NCBI GenBank assembly: GCA_028826165.1
Contig: JAPDFW010000091.1
Span: forward strand, 222,501-285,537
Source: Anaeramoeba ignava
Taxonomy: Eukaryota; Metamonada; Anaeramoebidae
Direction of reading: 5' to 3'
DNA length: 63,037 nucleotides
In this document: positions 32,002 to 41,763 of the stretch, in pieces
How positions within the stretch are numbered: the stretch's first letter is position 1
How the letters are laid out: each line of letters begins with the position of its first letter
Made by a program: the position numbers and the translations under genes
The notes under the pieces: generated by a model
Databases searched by the model: none
What the model was told of the DNA's origin: nothing
Seen by the model: only the letters and a program-made list of their open reading frames with translations

Positions 32002-34744
32002 CTATTTAAATTCAAGAAGATCCTGTTCTTGAGATTTATCAGAATCATTATTTTCTATTTCAGAAGATGAATCAGAAGAAAGAGAAAAAGAATCACTTTT
32101 GCTTTCTTTTTCAATAGTATCATGAACTTTTCTAAGAATTGGAATTTGGTCAATAACTTCATCTTCATAATAAACTCCTAATTTTTCTACAAAAGGAACT
32201 GATGATTGAATTTTATTTAATGCACGAACTTTTTCAAGTTCAATTCTTTCTTTATTTTTTTTAAAAACAAGAATCCAAAACCAATAAAATAGTAAAATCA
32301 AACATATAACTATTAAAAGTATTATCATTAAAAATCCAACATGATATGAGGTGAGTGTGTCAATAAAACAATTTGCTTGAAATGGAATTTGTGATGTATC
32401 ATAATAAAGGCTTGATGGAATATGTGTTGTAAAATTAAGACAAATAAAATTGATATTTCCACTTTGAAAAGAAGCAAAAAAGATGAAAGAATATTTTAAT
32501 TTAATTTAATTTAATTTAATTTGATTTAATTTAATTTAATTTAATTTAGATTTAATTTAATTTAATTTTAATTTAATTTAGATTTAATTTGATTTAATTT
32601 AATTTAATTTAATTTATTTTATTTTTAATTTGATTTAATTTAATTTGATTTAATTTAATTTAATTTAATTTGGTTCATTTTGATTTAATTTAATTTAATT
32701 TAATTTGATTTAATTTAATTTAATTTAATTTAATTTAATTTAATTTGATTTAATTTAATTTAATTTAATTTAGATTTAATTTAATTTTGATTTAATTTAA
32801 TTTAATTTAAATTTAATTTATTTTGATTTAATTTAATTTTGATTTTTTAATTTATTTAATTTAATTGGAATAATAATTTAATTTAATTTAATTTAATTTA
32901 ATTTAATTTAATTTAATTTAATTTAATTTAATTTAATTTAATTTAATTTAATTTAATTTAAATTTAATTATTAAATTTGTTTTGATTTAATTTCGGAATC
33001 AGCCCAAAATAATTTACTACTTTATTTTGATTTAATTTAGTAATAAATTTGATAAAATCTTGAAATTTCAAATTTATTTGCTGATTTAATTTATTTTTTT
33101 AATTTATTTTAATTTTTTTAATTTGTTTTAATTTAATTTTTAATTTAATAAAATTTAATTAATTTTAATTTAATTTTGATTTAATTTAATTTATTTTGAT
33201 GATTTATTTTGATTTAATTTAGAAATATTGATTTTTCTACCTATTTTGTATCTGCAGAAAAATTTAATTTGAAAAATCCCACGAATATAAAAAGCATTGA
33301 TTTGATTTAAACATTTTGAATTCAAAAATTTTTAATATCAAAATTGATTGGAGTTGAATAACAGTCGAATTATAAAATTGAAAAAAAGATGAAATATCTT
33401 GGAATTGTTGTGGAGTAATATCGGAATCAGCCCAAAATATTGGTTTACTACTTCCATTAGATATTTCAGTAATAAAACTGATAAAATCTCTGAAATCAGA
33501 ATCAACTGAAGTATTTGCTCCATATACTTTATTTTTTTTTTGAATTTATTTTAATTTTTCTTAATAATTTCGTTTTTTTTTGTTGTAAAAGTTTTTAAGA
33601 GTATAAAAAAATGAGATAACAAACAAGTAAGAACATTAACAGCATTCCAAACAAATTCATAAGATGAATTCGAATAAAGTCTTTGTGGAGATCCACATTG
33701 AATCTATAATCAGAAAAAATTGATTTAATTTGAAAAAAATTGATTTAATTTCAAAAAATTGATTTAAATTCAAAAAATTGATTTAAATTGAAAAGATTGA
33801 TTTAATTTCAAAAAAATTTACTAAATCAAAAACATTCCAAATATTATAATCATCCGAATAATATTCAGGAGGCCAACATCTAAAATGATTCCATATTTCT
33901 CCATTAATTGTCATTAAATATTGTTCATCAGACCATTCATTTTGAGAGTATTGAGAAAAACGAACATTAGCTTTTTAAATTCAGAAAAGAAGAATTAAAA
34001 TGGAAAATTAATCGAAAAATTTTTAAATATTTGATTCTTTTTTTTTGTTTATGATTGGTTTGTTTTGAAAATAGAAAATACCTCTTCGATCCCAAACAAT
34101 ATGTGTTGAATTAATAGATATTGGGTAAGTTGTTTGAGCTATTGAATTTACAGGTGCATATTCAAGATAAAAATCTCCAAAATCTGAGTTATCACTAATT
34201 AATATAAATTTTATTATAAATTTTAATATAAATTTTAATATAAATTTTAATATAAATTAATTATAAATTTTATTATAAATCTTGTTATAAATTTTATTAT
34301 AAATTTAATTATAAATCTTGTTATAAATCTTGTTATAAATTTAATTATAAATCTTGTTATAAATGTTGTTATAAATATTTTTGTAATTCTCCTTTTAAAT
34401 TGATTGATAAATTCTTATATTTGAATAAAACCTTTGGAATCTAATTGCAGCTCGATAATTTTCAATTCGATTAAAATTAAATGAACTTTCAAGATAATTT
34501 CTTAAATAATAAACATTAATTGATGTATCTTTTTTTTTTTTTAAAATTGAATTGAATTGAAAGAAAAAAATTTTTTTTAAATTAGTTTTTTTTGATTTGA
34601 AAGAAATTTTTGACAATTTTCAAATTTACCTTCAGGAACTTCAGCTCCAGGAATTCCATTTATTTGTTTACAGGATTCCAAATTTAAACAAGGAAATGCC
34701 AAAATAATAATGAAAAACGAAAAATAGACTAAATTATTTTTCAT
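32002..34744 (-). CDS. Type I membrane protein, multi-exon, unrecognised family
   Basis: Minus-strand exons: 34744-34630 (signal peptide MKNNLVYFSFFIIILAFPC..., then CKQINGIPGAEVPE), 34528-34432, 34194-34082, 33970-33822, 33703-33625, 33526 to about 33300, and about 32465-32002. All junctions down to the sixth exon are phase-consistent GT..AG; the sixth-to-seventh junction is uncertain. The lumenal part has several N-glycosylation sites (NST, NSS, NGSS, NFT) and scattered cysteines, with motifs such as WNHFRCWPPEYYSDDYN and PIFWADSDITPQQF. A single transmembrane helix (MIILLIVICLILLFYWFWILVF) and an acidic serine-rich cytosolic tail (SDSFSLSSDSSSE) follow. No domain was recognised. The shape suggests a surface or endosomal receptor, which is inference only. 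Confidence 0.65.
32490..32960. repeat. (TTTAA)n array in intron of membrane-protein gene
   Basis: ATTTAATTTAATTT pentamers fill most of the intron between exons 6 and 7 of the minus-strand membrane protein gene. Confidence 0.8.
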
Positions 34745-34834
34745 CAATCAAATGATATTTTTTATTTAAAATAAAAATGAAAAAAATAAAAATGAAAAAA
34801 ATAAAAATCATTTTTTTTTGTTTTGTTTTGTTAA
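34745..34834. promoter_or_regulatory. Bidirectional promoter region
   Basis: 90 bp between the divergent start codons of the membrane protein (-) and the SH3 protein (+). It contains GAAAAAAATAAAAAT units on one side and a T/G-rich tract on the other. Confidence 0.45.
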
Positions 34835-35905
34835 ATGTCACATCTTTATGCAATTGCAATTGAAAATCAAAAATCAGATTCAAACAAACAACTTCCTTTT
34901 AATTCTGGTGATTATATTGTTATTATTAGAAAGTAATTTAATAATAATAATAAAAAATGAAAAAAAGCAAAAAAAATTTTGATAAAAAAAAAATTTTATG
35001 AAATTCAATTAAAATTAGACTTAGTAATGATTTATATGAAGGAGTATGTAATGGAATTATTGGGATTTTTCCAGAATCAAAAGTCAATTTTTTAAATGAG
35101 GATCAAATTCAAAAAGAATTTTTTACCGATTTATCAAGAACTTCAGAAATTAATTCATTAAATATTGAGGAAAATCAAAATTTTTTAGATGATGAATTTG
35201 CTTTTTCTGATTTTTTAAAGAAAGAAAAGGAAAAAATGTTTATGATTGAATCAGAAACATTTGAAACACAAGAAAATCAAGAAAATCAAGAAAATCAAAT
35301 TCAAGAAAATCAAGAAATTGAAGAAATTGAAGAAAATCAAATTCAAGAAAATCAAAATCAAGAAATTCAAGAAAATAAATATCAAGAAATTGAAGAAATT
35401 GAAGAAAATCAAAATCAAGAAATTCAAGAAAATCAAGATATTGAAGAAATTCAAGAAATTGAAGAAATTCAAGAAAATAAATATCAAGAAATTGAAGAAA
35501 TTCAAAATCAAAATCAAAATGAAAATCAAAATGAAAATCAAGATGAATATCAAAATCAAAATCAAAATGAATATCAAGATGAAAATCAAGATGAAAATGA
35601 TAATGAAAATCCAAAATGAATATCAAGATGAAATCCAAAATGAAAATCAAAATGAAAACCAAAATGAAAATCAAAATGAAAATCAAAATGAAAATCAAAA
35701 ACCAAGAAGAGCTCCTCGATCAAAAACAAAAGAACAAATTCTTAATTTAAAATCTTCAATAACTTCTCATGTTGAAAGTGTCCAAAAATTATACCAAGAT
35801 TTTGAGAAAAAGGAAGAAGAATTTAACCAATTAACTAATGATTTTGAAATTCACACAATTTCTTTTAACAAATTAAAAACAATTTTATATACATTGATGG
35901 TTTAA
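34835..35905 (+). CDS. SH3 domain protein with Q/E/N-rich linker, one frameshift
   Basis: Exon 1 34835-34932 (MSHLYAIAIENQ...FNSGDYIVIIR) joins exon 2 from 35019 (KLSNDLYEGVCNGIIGIFPESKV) across an 86-bp phase-2 intron, rebuilding an SH3 domain (residues ~3-60). After an acidic stretch comes a long QENQ/EIEEIQ/NENQ repeat. The frame breaks at about 35610, where CC replaces the C of the surrounding repeat (a 1-nt insertion). The next frame continues through PRRAPRSKTKEQ to a C-terminal coiled coil (about 60 residues, ending ILYTLMV, stop at 35905). SH3 domains bind proline-rich peptides in cytoskeletal or trafficking adaptors. No closer identity is recognised. Confidence 0.72.
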
Positions 35906-36083
35906 AATCTAAATTGGAAAAAACTTTTTTGTTTTTTTGTTTTTTTTCCAAAATTAAATTAAAGCAAAAAAATTAAATAAAAGCAAAAAACTTTTTCTCA
36001 TTTTATTTTCTTTCCAAAATTAAATAAAGCAAAAAAATTTTTGTTTCATTTTTTTTTTCATTTTTTTTTTGACAAAATTCTTA
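35906..36083. other. Intergenic/promoter region
   Basis: A/T-rich spacer with three loosely repeated CAAAATTAAATAAAGCAAAAAA segments, upstream of acyl-CoA synthetase 2. Confidence 0.4.
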
Positions 36084-38141
36084 ATGAATAAAAAAGATAA
36101 ATTTAAAAGAGTTAAAGGTGGAATCCCACAAAAATATCCAAGACTAGTTGAAGAAAAAGATGGGAGACCATCTTATGCATTCAAATACGAAGAAAATGGA
36201 GAAACAATTTATCGATCTCAAATGTCAAAAGATGAATTAATTGGGATTTGGAACAATTCCATTCATACTTTATATGAAAATTTAGAAGAAACAACAAAAA
36301 CTTTCCCAAATCATCAACTATTTGGAACAAGAAAATATGATAAAAAAACACAAAAATATACTGATTATGAATGGAAAACTTACAAGGAATTCAATGAGGA
36401 AAGAACTTATTTTGGAAGTGGATTAATCAATTATAAATTGAAGAAAGATGACAGAATTGGAGTTTTTGCTAAAAATAGATATGAATGGGTTCTTGCTGAA
36501 CATGCTGCTTATGCTTATTCTTTTCTTTTAGTTCCTTTATATCACACATTTGGTATTCCAAATATTCGTTATATCATCAATGATTCAGAAATCAAAACAA
36601 TTATTACTGAAGTTAAATTTCTTCCGAAACTCAGTCAAATTTCCAAAGACTGTCCAACATTGGAATCAATTATTCTTCTAAGCGATAATGAAAAGGAATT
36701 GGAAGAAATTATGAAAGATAATAAAGATATTGAATCCTTAAAATCAGACAATATCAAGATTTTTCTTTTTGATGAAATTTTCGAATCGGGAAAGAAAAAA
36801 CAGCATACGCATCAACCAAGCAAACCAGATGATCTTTGCTCATTGATTTACACAAGCGGAACAACTTCCCAACCCAAAGGTGTTTGCTACACACACAAAA
36901 ACATGGTTGGAGTTATTGCTGGATGCTATTACATTGGATATCCATTTTCAGACAAGGAATCATATTACAGTTATCTTCCTTTGAGCCATATTTTTGATCG
37001 TGCAGTGATTAACGTGATGATTGCTTTTGGCTCTCGTGTTGGTTTTTTCAGTGGAGATAATACACGATTATTGGATGAACTTCAACTTGTTAAACCAACC
37101 ATTTTCATTGGAGTTCCAAGAATATTTGCCAAAGTGACTGATAGTATCAAAGCAGGAATCAAGAAAAAAGGAATTTTCACACAATATCTTTTCAACGTTG
37201 CATATGAAGCAAAGAAAAAAGCGATTGAGAATGGAGAATCATATGAATTATGGGATAAATTGGTTTTCAACAAAACAAAACAACTTCTTGGAGGAAAAAT
37301 TGCAATCATTATTTCGGGAAGTGCTCCATTACTTCCGATCCATCAAGAATTCTTCAAGGTTTGCGTGACTCCGCATATTTATCAAGGCTGGGCAATGACA
37401 GAAACAGGATCAATAGGGACAGTCCAAATTTATGAAGAAACTCGATTGAATGGTGTTGTTGGACCGCCAATGTGCAGCAATGAAATCAAACTCGAAAGTG
37501 TTCCTGAACTCAATTACTCAGTCAATGATTTCCCTAATCCAAGAGGTGAATTGTTAGTCCGAGGAATCAATATCTTCTCTAGTTATCACAATAAAAAAGA
37601 AGCAACAGATGAAGTTATTGTTGATGGTTGGTTCCATAGTGGCGACATCGTAGAAGCTCTTCCAAACGGTGATTTCAGAGTTGTAGACAGAAAAAAAAAC
37701 ATCTTCAAACTTTCTCAAGGCGAATATATTGCGCCTGATGTTCTTGAAGGCATTTATTCAACTTCTGAGTTCATTTTCCAAATTCTTGTTTATGGAAATT
37801 CAAATGAAGATTATTTGATTGGAATTCTTGTTCCTGAAAAAGCTGTTGTGTTGAACCATTTTAATGATGAAAGAAAAGAAAATGAAGATGATGATTCTTT
37901 TTTCTCCAGAATTTGTCATGATCCTAAATTGAAAAATTTGATTCTGGATGATATTTCTAAACTTGGAAGAAGAGAAAACAGATTTGGATTTGAAATTGTT
38001 AGAAATTTTATTGTTGAACCAAATCCTTTTTCAGTTGAAAATGAAATGTTAACAACAACAATGAAATTAAGAAGAAAAGTTATTGAGCAAAATTACAAAA
38101 AGCAACTTCAAGATTTATATTCACAAGGATTAAAAAATTAA
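36084..38141 (+). CDS. Long-chain acyl-CoA synthetase (paralog 2)
   Basis: 685 residues from the ATG at 36084 (MNKKDKFKRVKGGIP). An upstream in-frame TTG at 36069 is not used, since the ATG aligns better with paralog 1. The catalytic motifs are complete: LIYTSGTTSQPKG, QGWAMTETGSIG, DGWFHSGDI and RKKNIFKLSQGEYIAP. Unlike paralog 1 it lacks the MGxxxS N-terminus, so the two may differ in membrane attachment. Differences concentrate in the region around the fatty-acid tunnel (VIAGCYYIGYPF, IFDRAVINVMIAFGS, VCVTPHIYQGW), consistent with altered chain specificity; this is inference. Nucleotide identity is very high elsewhere. Confidence 0.95.
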   Translation: MNKKDKFKRVKGGIPQKYPRLVEEKDGRPSYAFKYEENGETIYRSQMSKDELIGIWNNSIHTLYENLEETTKTFPNHQLFGTRKYDKKTQKYTDYEWKTYKEFNEERTYFGSGLINYKLKKDDRIGVFAKNRYEWVLAEHAAYAYSFLLVPLYHTFGIPNIRYIINDSEIKTIITEVKFLPKLSQISKDCPTLESIILLSDNEKELEEIMKDNKDIESLKSDNIKIFLFDEIFESGKKKQHTHQPSKPDDLCSLIYTSGTTSQPKGVCYTHKNMVGVIAGCYYIGYPFSDKESYYSYLPLSHIFDRAVINVMIAFGSRVGFFSGDNTRLLDELQLVKPTIFIGVPRIFAKVTDSIKAGIKKKGIFTQYLFNVAYEAKKKAIENGESYELWDKLVFNKTKQLLGGKIAIIISGSAPLLPIHQEFFKVCVTPHIYQGWAMTETGSIGTVQIYEETRLNGVVGPPMCSNEIKLESVPELNYSVNDFPNPRGELLVRGINIFSSYHNKKEATDEVIVDGWFHSGDIVEALPNGDFRVVDRKKNIFKLSQGEYIAPDVLEGIYSTSEFIFQILVYGNSNEDYLIGILVPEKAVVLNHFNDERKENEDDDSFFSRICHDPKLKNLILDDISKLGRRENRFGFEIVRNFIVEPNPFSVENEMLTTTMKLRRKVIEQNYKKQLQDLYSQGLKN

Positions 38142-39640
38142 CTTAAATTGAATTGAACTAAATAATAAATTAAATTAAATTAAATTCAAATATTCAATCA
38201 AAATATTAAATATTAAATTAAAATATTAAATCAAAATATTAATCAAAATATTAAATCAAAATATTAAATATTAAATCAAAATATTCAATTAAATATTAAA
38301 TATTAAATATTAAATCAAAATATTAAATTAAATTCAATTAAAATATTAAATCAAAATATTAAATCAAAATATTAAATATTAAATCAAAATATTAAATCAA
38401 AATATTCATTAAATTAAAATATTAAATATTAAATCAAAATATAAATATTAAATATTAAAATTAAATATTAAATCAAAATATTAAAATATTATTATATTAA
38501 AATATTAAATTAAAATATTAAATTAAAATATTAAATATTAAAATCAAAATATTAAATTAAAATATTAAATTAAAAATAATTCAAAATATTAAATTCAAAT
38601 ATTAAAATATTAAATCAAAATATTAAATATTAAATATTAAATATTAAATATTAAATATTAAATATTAAATCAAAATATTAAATCAAAATATTAAATATTA
38701 AAAATTATAAAAAATATTAAATATTAATATTAAATTAAATATTAAATCAAAATATTAAATTAAAATATTAAATATTAAATATTAAAATTAAAAATATAAA
38801 ATATTTAAATATTCAACCAAAAAAAAATATTAAATATTAAATATTAAAATATTCAATTAAATATTAAATATTAAATTAAATATTAATTCAATATTAAATC
38901 AAAATATTAAATATTAAATATTAAATTAAAATATTAAATTAAATATTAAATATTAAATCAAATTAAATATTCAATTCAATATTAAATCAAAATATTAAAT
39001 CAAAATATTAAATATTAAATATTCAATTAAAATATTAAATCAAAATTAAATATTAAATATTAAATATTAAATAATATTAAATATTAAATATTCAATCAAA
39101 ATATTAAAATAAAATATAAATCAAATATTAAATTCAATTAAATATTAAATTATTAAATATTCAATAAAAAATTAAATATTAAATATTAAAATCAAAATAT
39201 TAAAAATAAAAAATTCATTAAAATATAAAATATTAAATATTAAATATTAAATCAAAATATTCAATTAAAATATTAAATCAAATTATTAAATATAAAATAT
39301 TCAATTAAAATATTAAATCAAAATATTAAATCAAAATATTAAATCAAATATTAAATATTCAATCAAAATATTAAAATATTAAATCAAAATATTAAATTAA
39401 ATTCAATTAAAATATTAAATCAAAATATTAAATTAAATTAAATCAAATATTCAATCTTAAATATTAAATCAAAATATTAAATAAAAAAATTAAAAATTAA
39501 AAAATATTCAAAATATTAAATATTAAATATTAAATAAAAATATTAAATATTAAATTAAAATATTAAATATTAAATCAAAATATTAAATCAAAATATTAAA
39601 TATTCAATTCAATATTCAATTTGAAATCAATTTCGTTTTA
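38142..39640. repeat. 1.5-kb ATTAAATCAAAAT satellite
   Basis: An irregular array of TATTAAAT, TCAAAATATTAAAT and ATTCAATT units between the acyl-CoA synthetase and the p24 gene, with almost no G. No genes. Confidence 0.85.
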
Positions 39641-39753
39641 AATTTTGTTTTGATTTTTTCTTCTTTTTCTTTTAAAAAAAACAAAAAAATTTTTTTTTCA
39701 AATTTTTTTTTTTCATTTTTTTCTTTTCAAATTTAAAAAAAAATTTAAAAAAA

Positions 39754-41398
39754 ATGATAAAATTGTTTTTATTTTTTGAGTTAATAATTTTAATATCTTT
39801 CACAAATTGCATCATTTTTACTGTTCCAGCAGGCAAGAAAGAATGCTTTTATGATGATGCCAAAAAAGAAGAGATAATTACAATTCAGTTTCAAGTTATT
39901 CGAGGAGGAGATAAAGATATAGATTTATCTGTTTGGAATTTAAAATTAAAATTAAAATTAAAATTAAAATTAAAATTAAAATTAAAATTAAAATTAAAAT
40001 TAAAATTAAAATTAAAATTAAAATTAAAATTAAAATTAAAATTAAAATTAAAATTCATTTATAAAATTAAAATTAAAATTAAAATTAAAATTAAAAATTA
40101 AAATTAAAATTAAAATTAAAATTAAAATTAAAATTAAAATTAAAATTAAAATTAAAAAAATTAAAAATTAATAAAAATTAAAATTAAAATTAAAATTAAA
40201 ATTAAAATTAAAATTAAAATTAAAATTAAAATTAAAATTAAAATAAAATTAAAATTAAAATTAAAATTAAAATTAAAATTAAAATTAAAATAAAAATTAA
40301 AATCAAAATCAAAATCAAAATCAAAATTAAAATTAAATTAAAATTAAAATTAAAATTAAAATTAAAATTAAAATTAAAATTAAAAATTAAAATTAAAATT
40401 AAAATTAAAATTAAAATTAAAATTAAAATTAAAATTAAAATTAAAATTAAAATTAAAATTAAAATTAAAATTAAAATCAAAATTAAAATTAAAATTAATA
40501 TAAAAATTAAAATTTAAAATTTAAAATTAAAATTATATTTAGATTTCTTCTCCAAATAATGATTTAGTTTATACTGGATTAAGAGAAGTTGAAGGTAAAT
40601 ATTCTTTTGTTGCAAAAATGGATGGCCAATATGCATTTTGTTTTGATAATTCTATGTCAAGTGTAACTCAAAAAGAAATTAATACAAATATTCAAATTGG
40701 AAAATTAACAAAAGATTCTGAACTTGCAAAGAAAGGTAGAAACAAATTTAAAATTAAAATTAAAATTAAAATTAAAATTAATATAAAAATTAAAATTAAT
40801 ATTAAAATTCATTTATAAAATTAAAACTAAAACTAAAATTAAAATTAAAATTAAAATTAAAATTAAAATTAAAATCAAAATTAAAATTAAAATTAAAATT
40901 AAAATTAAAATTAAAATTAAAATTAAAATTAAAATTAAAATTAAAATTGAAATTAAAATTAAAATTAAAATCAAAATCAAAATTAAAATTAAAATTAAAA
41001 TCAAAATTAAAATTAAAAATAAAAAGAGGATTTAAAATTAAAATTAAAATTAAAATTAAAATTAAAATTGAAATTAAAATTAAAATTAAAATTAAAATTA
41101 AAATTAAAATTAAAATTAAAATTAAAATTAAAATTTAAAATTAAATTGAAATTAAAAATAAAAAGAGGATTTAACTCCATTAGAAAAGGGAATCTTAAAT
41201 TTAGAAGAAAGATTAATTTCAATTTCTGAAGAACAGAAATATTTCAAAGTTAGAGAAAGAGTTCATAGAGATACAGCAGAAAGTTCAAATGCAAGAGTTT
41301 TATGGTGGTCTTTCTTTAAAACTTTATTAATTGTTGGAATGTCAGTTGGTCAAATTTATTTCCTTAGAAGATTCTTTGAAGTTAAAAGAAGAGTTTAA
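39754..41398 (+). CDS. p24/TMED family cargo receptor (three exons)
   Basis: Proposed CDS join(39754..39930, 40543..40735, 41166..41398): 603 nt, 200 residues, consistent phases (0 and 1). A signal peptide (about 1-19) is followed by a GOLD domain (TVPAGKKECFYDD, FQVIRGGDKDIDLSISSP, YSFVAKMDGQYAFCFDN). A lumenal coiled coil (LEERLISISEEQKYFKVRERVHRDTAE), one transmembrane helix (about 172-192) and a short cytosolic tail RRFFEVKRRV complete it. The tail carries the FF signal for COPII and basic residues for COPI. p24 proteins form heteromers cycling between ER and Golgi and sorting GPI-anchored and other cargo. Length is normal for the family. The introns retain open frames that would translate as KLKLKL, but splicing restores the domain. 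Confidence 0.9.
39931..40542 (+). repeat. Intron 1 of p24 gene, (AAAATT)n
   Basis: A 612-bp phase-0 intron, donor GTTTGG, acceptor ATTTAG, almost pure AAAATT hexamers. Confidence 0.85.
40736..41165 (+). repeat. Intron 2 of p24 gene, (AAAATT)n with duplicated acceptor
   Basis: A 430-bp phase-1 intron, donor GTAGAA. A 24-nt segment spanning the true acceptor and first exon bases (41151-41174) also occurs inside the intron at 41012-41035. Confidence 0.8.
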
Positions 41399-41763
41399 AA
41401 AACAAAATTTTTTAAAGATTTTTTAAAGATTTTTTAAAGATTTTTTAAAGATTTTTTCACTTCTTTTTTTGCCTTTTAATTGATTGATCAATTTTTTTTC
41501 ATTTCAAGAAAAATCTTTCAAAATTTTAAAAATCAAAATTTAAAAATCAAAATTTAAAAATCAAAATTTAAAAATCAAAAATTTAATAAAGAAAGAAATT
41601 AAACAAAGATTGATTTTATTTTCATTTTTTTAAATTAAAAAATTGATCAATTAAAAAATAATTTTTTAAATTTTTTTTAAATTGAAAAATTTTTTTGAAA
41701 CGTAATTCATTTTTTTCTTTTTTTAATTTTTTAATTTTTAATTTTTATCTTTTTTTTATTGAA
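41399..41763. other. Intergenic region with AAAGATTTTTT and AAATCAAAATTT units
   Basis: Short direct repeats (TTTTTTAAAGA x4 at about 41407-41450; TTTAAAAATCAAAA x4 at 41522-41582). It holds the promoter of the ankyrin gene. Confidence 0.55.

Noticed and set aside
36069-36083. TTG start extending acyl-CoA synthetase 2
   Set aside because: The ATG at 36084 aligns with the paralog and TTG initiation is not expected for a nuclear eukaryotic gene.
40238-41222. ORFs inside p24 introns (LILILI, KLKLKL, NFNFNF)
   Set aside because: They are pure AAAATT hexamer translations; the flanking exons splice into a complete p24 protein without them.
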